From assembly GCA_015522695.1 (NCBI GenBank), contig WALT01000025.1:1-64000 (forward strand): a stretch of 64,000 nucleotides of DNA. Direction: 5' to 3'. This document shows positions 61,180-64,000 of this stretch, one piece after another (position 1 is the first letter of the stretch; each line of letters begins with the position of its first letter). The notes beneath the pieces are model-generated. The model saw nothing but the letters and a program-made list of their open reading frames with translations, was not told the DNA's origin and did no database searches. The translations under genes and the position numbers were made by a program. This DNA is from Nitrososphaerota archaeon (lineage in GTDB: Archaea > Thermoproteota > Nitrososphaeria > Conexivisphaerales > Conexivisphaeraceae).

Positions 61180-61729
61180 GATCCCTCACCCATTCCCCGA
61201 CGATCCTCTCAACCTCCTCGCCGAGTTCCTCTAAACTCAGCTTTTCGTTCACAAGCATACCGTCAGCAAGGGCTATGACGTCCCCCACCCTTAACGATAA
61301 CTCGATTTCATCCCTTTCCTCGAAGGATCGCCAATCACGTGGATCGTCGCTTCGTCCTCTGGACACCAGATAGAAATATCTTCTTCGGGGTGAGGCATGG
61401 ACTGCCAAGACCTTAACGGTGCCGAGCTCCCTGAAGAACGACACCTCTTCAGGGGAGCGCACGCCATCGATGATGACGACGCTACTCCTGGAAGATTCTA
61501 TCCTCGGTTTTGAGAGCATCGCTACAGCCGCTGGTCCGGATTCCTCCCTCACCTCCTTGACGACCCTAAACTGACTTCCCCTGGTGAGCGGGTAACCTCG
61601 ACGTCTAACCTCCTCACGTATGACGTCGCCCATCGATACGACCTCAAGCCCGAACCTCGTCATGTGGATCGCGGCCGTCGTTTTTCCAGCGCCCGGCATC
61701 CCTGTTATACATATGAGGAACTTTCTCAT
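61136..61729 (-). CDS. UPF0200 family P-loop kinase-like protein
   Basis: A 197-residue protein related to dephospho-CoA and adenylate kinases. Walker A is GMPGAGKT (9-16), then VVSMGDVIREEVRRRGYPLT and VIIDGVRSPEEVSFFRE. The lid has SRGRSDDPRDWRSFEERDEIE. The substrate is unknown. It is coupled to the UPF0201 gene and divergent from thpR. Confidence 0.88.
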   Translation of the reverse strand: MRKFLICITGMPGAGKTTAAIHMTRFGLEVVSMGDVIREEVRRRGYPLTRGSQFRVVKEVREESGPAAVAMLSKPRIESSRSSVVIIDGVRSPEEVSFFRELGTVKVLAVHASPRRRYFYLVSRGRSDDPRDWRSFEERDEIELSLRVGDVIALADGMLVNEKLSLEELGEEVERIVGEWVRDLEEKAPSGAGKARG

Positions 61730-61792
61730 GGTCTAATGTGGGACATATGGAGGAGAGTTTTAAAGTTAGGCCTTCACCGTATGTGCATCGAA

Positions 61793-62371
61793 GTGAGGAT
61801 CAGGTGCTTTATCGCGGTCGATATCCCATTGAACGGCGAGGCATTGACGAAGTACAACATGCTCACTAGTTCGATCTCTTCGGCCGGCGCCGTGGTAAGG
61901 ACGGTCGAGCCGGAAAACCTGCACGTGACGCTGAAGTTTCTGGGCGAGGTCGAAGAGGGAGAGGTCGTGGAGATCGTGGAAGCCCTGAAGGATGTGAAAC
62001 GGGGGGCGTTTACGGTCGAGCTTAACGGTATAGGAGGCTTCCCCTCGAACAGGAACCCCAGGATCGTGTGGATAGGCATCCATGAAGGATACACGGAACT
62101 GCGCGCTTTACACGATGAAGTGGAAGGGGTACTTATACGGCGTTTCCCTCGAGAAGGACGTGAGTTCAAAGCTCATCTCACGATCGCTAGGATCAGGAGA
62201 GGAGGCCGAGCCTTAGCGCCACTTCTGGAGAGGTTCGCGGGTGAGGATTTCGGCACGATCCACATCAGAGAATTTAAGCTGAAGCGGAGTGAGCTGACAC
62301 CGCGAGGTCCCATATACACCGATATAGAGGTGTACCCACTTGAAGATAGAGGAGATCCTGGAGAGGGCTAG
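61793..62371 (+). CDS. thpR: RNA 2',3'-cyclic phosphodiesterase ThpR
   Basis: About 192 residues from GTG 61793 (RIRCFIAVDIP), which lies about 30 bases after a TATA-like GTTTTAAAG; an ATG at 61781 is also possible. The two HxT motifs of the 2H family are LHVTLKFLGE and KAHLTIARI, placed symmetrically. The enzyme opens cyclic ends left by tRNA splicing or forms 2'-5' links. It overlaps the CCA gene by 32 bases, a neighbourhood known in several archaea. Confidence 0.92.
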   Translation: MRIRCFIAVDIPLNGEALTKYNMLTSSISSAGAVVRTVEPENLHVTLKFLGEVEEGEVVEIVEALKDVKRGAFTVELNGIGGFPSNRNPRIVWIGIHEGYTELRALHDEVEGVLIRRFPREGREFKAHLTIARIRRGGRALAPLLERFAGEDFGTIHIREFKLKRSELTPRGPIYTDIEVYPLEDRGDPGEG

Positions 62372-63695
62372 GGAGGAGCTCAGACCCGGGGAGGAAGAAA
62401 GGGAGAGGCTGGGAAGGGTAGCGAAGGGGATCATGGAGAAGGTGGAGGAGATCATGGAGAGGAAAGGCCTCGAAGGGGAGGCCAGGTTAGGAGGATCATA
62501 CGCACACGGTACATGGTTGTCAGGTCAAGCAGATGTGGACGTATTCATATTGCTCGAACCCGGGGTCAGCCTCGATGAGGAGGGAGTAGGGATAGCATTG
62601 GACTCAGCTAGAGGTTCAAGGGTCGAGATCAGGTATGCTGAGCATCCGTATGTGAGGACGGAGGTTGATGACGTCAGGGTCGAGCTCGTCCCATGTTATA
62701 ATGTTAGGCAGGGAGCATGGATCAGCGCTGCCGATAGATCGCCCTATCACACCGAATATCTATTGAAAAGGCTCGATGATGAAATCAGGGATGAGATAAG
62801 GTTGGCGAAGGCCTTCATGACCTCCATAGGGGTTTATGGAGCGGAGATAAAGGTCCGTGGTTTCAGTGGGTATCTCATCGAGATACTCGTACTAGCCTAT
62901 GGAGGCTTCCATGAACTCCTGGATGAAGTGATAACGTGGAGGAAGGGGGAGATAATATCACCAGAACCTCTCAACGTCGATGTGGGGAGATTTCATAAGG
63001 GAGCTCCATTGATAGTTCCTGATCCTGTAGATCAGAGGAGAAACATAGCCGCTGCGGTCTCCAATGAGAGTTTAGGGACGTTCATTTTAGCCGCCGAACG
63101 ATTTCTGAGAGATCCGAGCATGGCGTTCTTCAGGGGCCGCCCACAGCCACTGACCAGCGTTAATGCTTCCCATCTAGCTGAGAACATCGTGGTCGTAGTA
63201 TTCGAAAAGCCGGATAAGCCCGGAGATATCCTGTGGGGAGAGGTATGGAAGACGGCGAAGGGATTCGCTGCATATCTCAACAGGAGAGGATTTAGGGTTC
63301 TGAGATACACGGCCACCGAGGATTCCTATACTATATCTATAGCGTTCTTGATGGAGACCACGAGATGTTGCAGGTTGAAGACGAGGAAAGGACCCAGCGT
63401 TTTCATGAGGGACGCCAGGAATAAATTCGTGGAAGCTAGGGTCAGGGAGGGAAACAACGTCGTCTGGGTAGGTGAAGATGGACGTCTCTATTCCCTGTCA
63501 CCAAGGTTGGAGACCACGGCGGGGGAGGCGTTGTTGGAAGCGCTGAAGATGCCCGTCGAGGTCGCGGGAGCCGCCAAGGGATTGGTGGACACACTAAAGA
63601 GGACCTCGAGGGTTTTCTGTGGATGGGAGACGGTTGGCGGGGGCTATAAATCGATGTGGCTCAGCGTTCTGGGGGTATCGACGGGACACGCCTAG
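62340..63695 (+). CDS. cca: Archaeal CCA-adding tRNA nucleotidyltransferase
   Basis: A 451-residue class I nucleotidyltransferase that adds or repairs the 3' CCA of tRNA. GGSYAHGTWLSGQADVDVFI (51-70) is the catalytic motif with Asp65 and Asp67; the third carboxylate lies in VRVELVPCYNV. The archaeal C-terminal domains follow, with VRGFSGYLIEILVLAYGGF and PLTSVNASHLAENIVVVVFEKP. Start is TTG 62340 inside thpR. The last codons form one arm of an 8-bp hairpin with the start of the next gene. Confidence 0.95.
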   Translation: MKIEEILERAREELRPGEEERERLGRVAKGIMEKVEEIMERKGLEGEARLGGSYAHGTWLSGQADVDVFILLEPGVSLDEEGVGIALDSARGSRVEIRYAEHPYVRTEVDDVRVELVPCYNVRQGAWISAADRSPYHTEYLLKRLDDEIRDEIRLAKAFMTSIGVYGAEIKVRGFSGYLIEILVLAYGGFHELLDEVITWRKGEIISPEPLNVDVGRFHKGAPLIVPDPVDQRRNIAAAVSNESLGTFILAAERFLRDPSMAFFRGRPQPLTSVNASHLAENIVVVVFEKPDKPGDILWGEVWKTAKGFAAYLNRRGFRVLRYTATEDSYTISIAFLMETTRCCRLKTRKGPSVFMRDARNKFVEARVREGNNVVWVGEDGRLYSLSPRLETTAGEALLEALKMPVEVAGAAKGLVDTLKRTSRVFCGWETVGGGYKSMWLSVLGVSTGHA

Positions 63696-63703
63696 CGTGT
63701 CCC
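63683..63703. promoter_or_regulatory. 8-bp perfect hairpin across the cca stop and next start
   Basis: GGGACACG (63683-63690) pairs with CGTGTCCC (63696-63703) around CCTAG. It spans the cca stop codon and ends two bases before the downstream ATG; the alternative GTG start (63697) would be inside the stem. It could hold the downstream gene's translation low unless ribosomes read cca, or it could be a transcript-end structure. Confidence 0.5.
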
Positions 63704-63705
63704 CC

Positions 63706-64000
63706 ATGGAGCTAGCCTCTGAGCATCCAGAGCTATTGGCCTATCCAACCGGTGACCTCGATCTGGCGTTTAAGAGGGCGAAGGTCCTCGTCGATATGGG
63801 CATTGAGGAGGTAATACTCATCGGAGGGAAAACCTTGGGTAAGGTCAAGGTTCTAGGTAAGGGGAAATCCTCGATCGTCGTCGCGTGTAAAACGAAAGGG
63901 AAGATCCTAGCTGCGAAGATCAGGAGGATGGACTCTCCCAGATCGAGTTTGAAGCGGGAGGCCGAGGCGCTGATCTCGGTCAACGAGATAGGAGTGGGTC
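63706..64000 (+). CDS. Archaeal Ser/Thr protein kinase-like protein (COG2112 type), partial
   Basis: The first 98 codons of a protein cut by the window edge. VLGKGKSSIVVACKTKGKILAAKIRR is a kinase glycine loop with the ATP-binding lysine in AAKIRR. RRMDSPRSSLKREAEALISVNEIGVG is typical of the short archaeal kinases of COG2112. The catalytic loop lies outside. Start ATG 63706, or GTG 63697 two codons earlier. Confidence 0.75.
   Translation, partial: MELASEHPELLAYPTGDLDLAFKRAKVLVDMGIEEVILIGGKTLGKVKVLGKGKSSIVVACKTKGKILAAKIRRMDSPRSSLKREAEALISVNEIGVG

Noticed and set aside
1-64000. CRISPR arrays, prophage, integrase sites or rRNA
   Set aside because: No regularly spaced repeats, phage genes, integrases or rRNA sequence were seen.

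Overview
This window is almost certainly from a thermophilic archaeon of the TACK group (Thermoproteota in the broad sense). The evidence is the gene content: ribosomal proteins S30e and S8e, an LSm/Sm protein, SRP19, Gar1, Nop5 and fibrillarin, TFB, a TFE-beta-like (RPC34-type) protein, RadA, HerA/NurA, GatD/GatE, Elp3, an Rqc2-type NFACT protein, a RIO2 kinase and an archaeal CCA-adding enzyme. Arginine is mostly AGG/AGA and isoleucine often ATA. GTG and TTG starts are common. Genes are tightly packed, and promoters look like TATA boxes about 25 bases before leaderless or nearly leaderless starts. I cannot fix the lineage more closely. There is no rRNA, no CRISPR array and no complete insertion sequence; the only tRNA seen is an intron-containing tRNA-Gln.

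Layout. 1-5300: the 5' part of a substrate-binding protein gene, a small membrane-protein gene broken by one TGA, then feoA-feoB (ferrous iron uptake) behind a perfect palindrome, a membrane protein and a radical SAM protein. 5500-10300: a sugar nucleotidyltransferase, tRNA-Gln(CTG), an AlaX-like editing protein, glycyl-tRNA synthetase and a DUF92 membrane protein. 10300-14900: an XRE-family regulator, HerA, NurA and three small winged-helix proteins. 14900-18700: gatE-gatD and a dead IS200/IS605 TnpB fragment. 18800-33700: elp3, an NTP phosphatase, a threonine-synthase-like/winged-helix fusion, rps30e (57 codons), nop5-fibrillarin, radA, a ThiI-like THUMP protein, a glycosyltransferase, AMMECR1, Mut7-C, CBS, NFACT, an EMC6-like protein and a RadB-like ATPase. 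33400-41700: LSm, rio2, pyrG, rps8e-srp19-gar1-tfb-tfeB-ftsJ, trm1, THEP1 and rnhB. 42000-45700: DUF72, uppS and DUF373. 45700-56400: a branched-chain amino acid locus, with ilvB-ilvH-ilvC-leuA-leuB plus a coiled-coil gene in one tight minus-strand operon and ilvD-cimA-DUF4443 on the plus strand. 56600-64000: a PD-(D/E)XK protein, a GPN GTPase, tRNA methyltransferase Trm-G10, RNase Z, UPF0201/UPF0200, ThpR, CCA-adding enzyme and the start of a protein kinase.

How the genes work together. Many act on tRNA or translation: tRNA-Gln with GatDE, GlyRS, Elp3, Trm1, Trm-G10, RNase Z, CCA-adding enzyme, ThpR, Nop5/fibrillarin, Gar1 and Rqc2. The amino-acid locus would make valine and leucine precursors, and isoleucine by the citramalate route; leuC/leuD and the aminotransferase are elsewhere.

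The strongest unusual signal is upstream of ilvB: a 26-codon leader peptide packed with Ile/Val/Leu codons, followed directly by a 9-bp hairpin. That is the layout of a bacterial attenuator, here in an archaeon. Others are: apparent CTG starts for both herA and rnz, each behind a GGTGA Shine-Dalgarno; a threonine-synthase fold that lacks the PLP lysine and is fused to a winged helix; and twin palindromes over the nurA divergent promoter.
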